NCBI GenBank assembly: GCA_002477185.1
Contig: DLOI01000026.1
Coordinates: 38,634-44,403, forward strand
From: Alphaproteobacteria bacterium UBA7488
GTDB taxonomy: Bacteria > Pseudomonadota > Alphaproteobacteria > CAAHEQ01 > UBA3637
DNA: 5,770 bases
Direction of reading: 5' to 3'
This document shows positions 5,757-5,770 of the stretch, piece by piece (positions within the stretch are counted from its first letter, which is position 1; every line of letters starts with the position of its first letter). Both the position numbers and the translations under genes were made by a program. Under the pieces are notes generated by a model, which made no database searches, was not told where the DNA came from, and was given only the letters and a program-made list of their open reading frames with translations.

Positions 5757-5770
5757 GGCAGATAAAACGA

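Noticed and set aside
5713..5770. Possible plus-strand gene start at ATG 5713
   Set aside because: No Shine-Dalgarno site precedes it and only 19 codons are visible; the opposite strand is also open, so neither can be called.

Overview
The window is ordinary AT-rich bacterial chromosome. It carries two housekeeping translation or protein-folding genes (RF3 and trigger factor), a CCA-encoding tRNA-Leu(UAG), a kinase-fold phosphotransferase and one protein I do not recognise. The AAGGA ribosome sites, near-consensus sigma70-type promoters and RF3 and trigger factor of usual length fit a low-GC Gram-negative, plausibly an alphaproteobacterium. This is inference from style; no gene here fixes the taxon.

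Layout, left to right: the last 34 codons of a plus-strand gene run into a strong hairpin terminator (113-147). That terminator also lies just downstream of prfC, which runs on the minus strand (1742 to 153) from its own promoter (1832-1860). A second terminator (1866-1900) closes the next minus-strand gene (2990 to 1950), a 346-residue protein made of two diverged copies of one unit with ankyrin-like segments. Its promoter matches the sigma70 consensus at all 12 hexamer bases with a 17-base spacer. Divergent from it, on the plus strand, is an APH-fold phosphotransferase (3207-4061). Its -35/-10 elements place the predicted transcript start on the A of its ATG, so it may be translated as a leaderless mRNA. 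Next come a 103-base AT-rich gap, the tRNA-Leu gene (4165-4248) and the trigger factor gene tig (4319-5635). I see no terminator between tRNA and tig. The last 135 bases hold two inverted repeats and no convincing gene start.

The genes do not form one pathway. RF3 (release-factor recycling), tRNA-Leu and trigger factor (folding at the ribosome exit tunnel) all serve translation, but they sit in separate transcription units, except possibly tRNA-tig. I found no CRISPR array, transposase, phage gene or obvious new defence system. The points most worth a second look are the internally duplicated unknown protein with its ideal promoter and the probable leaderless start of the phosphotransferase.
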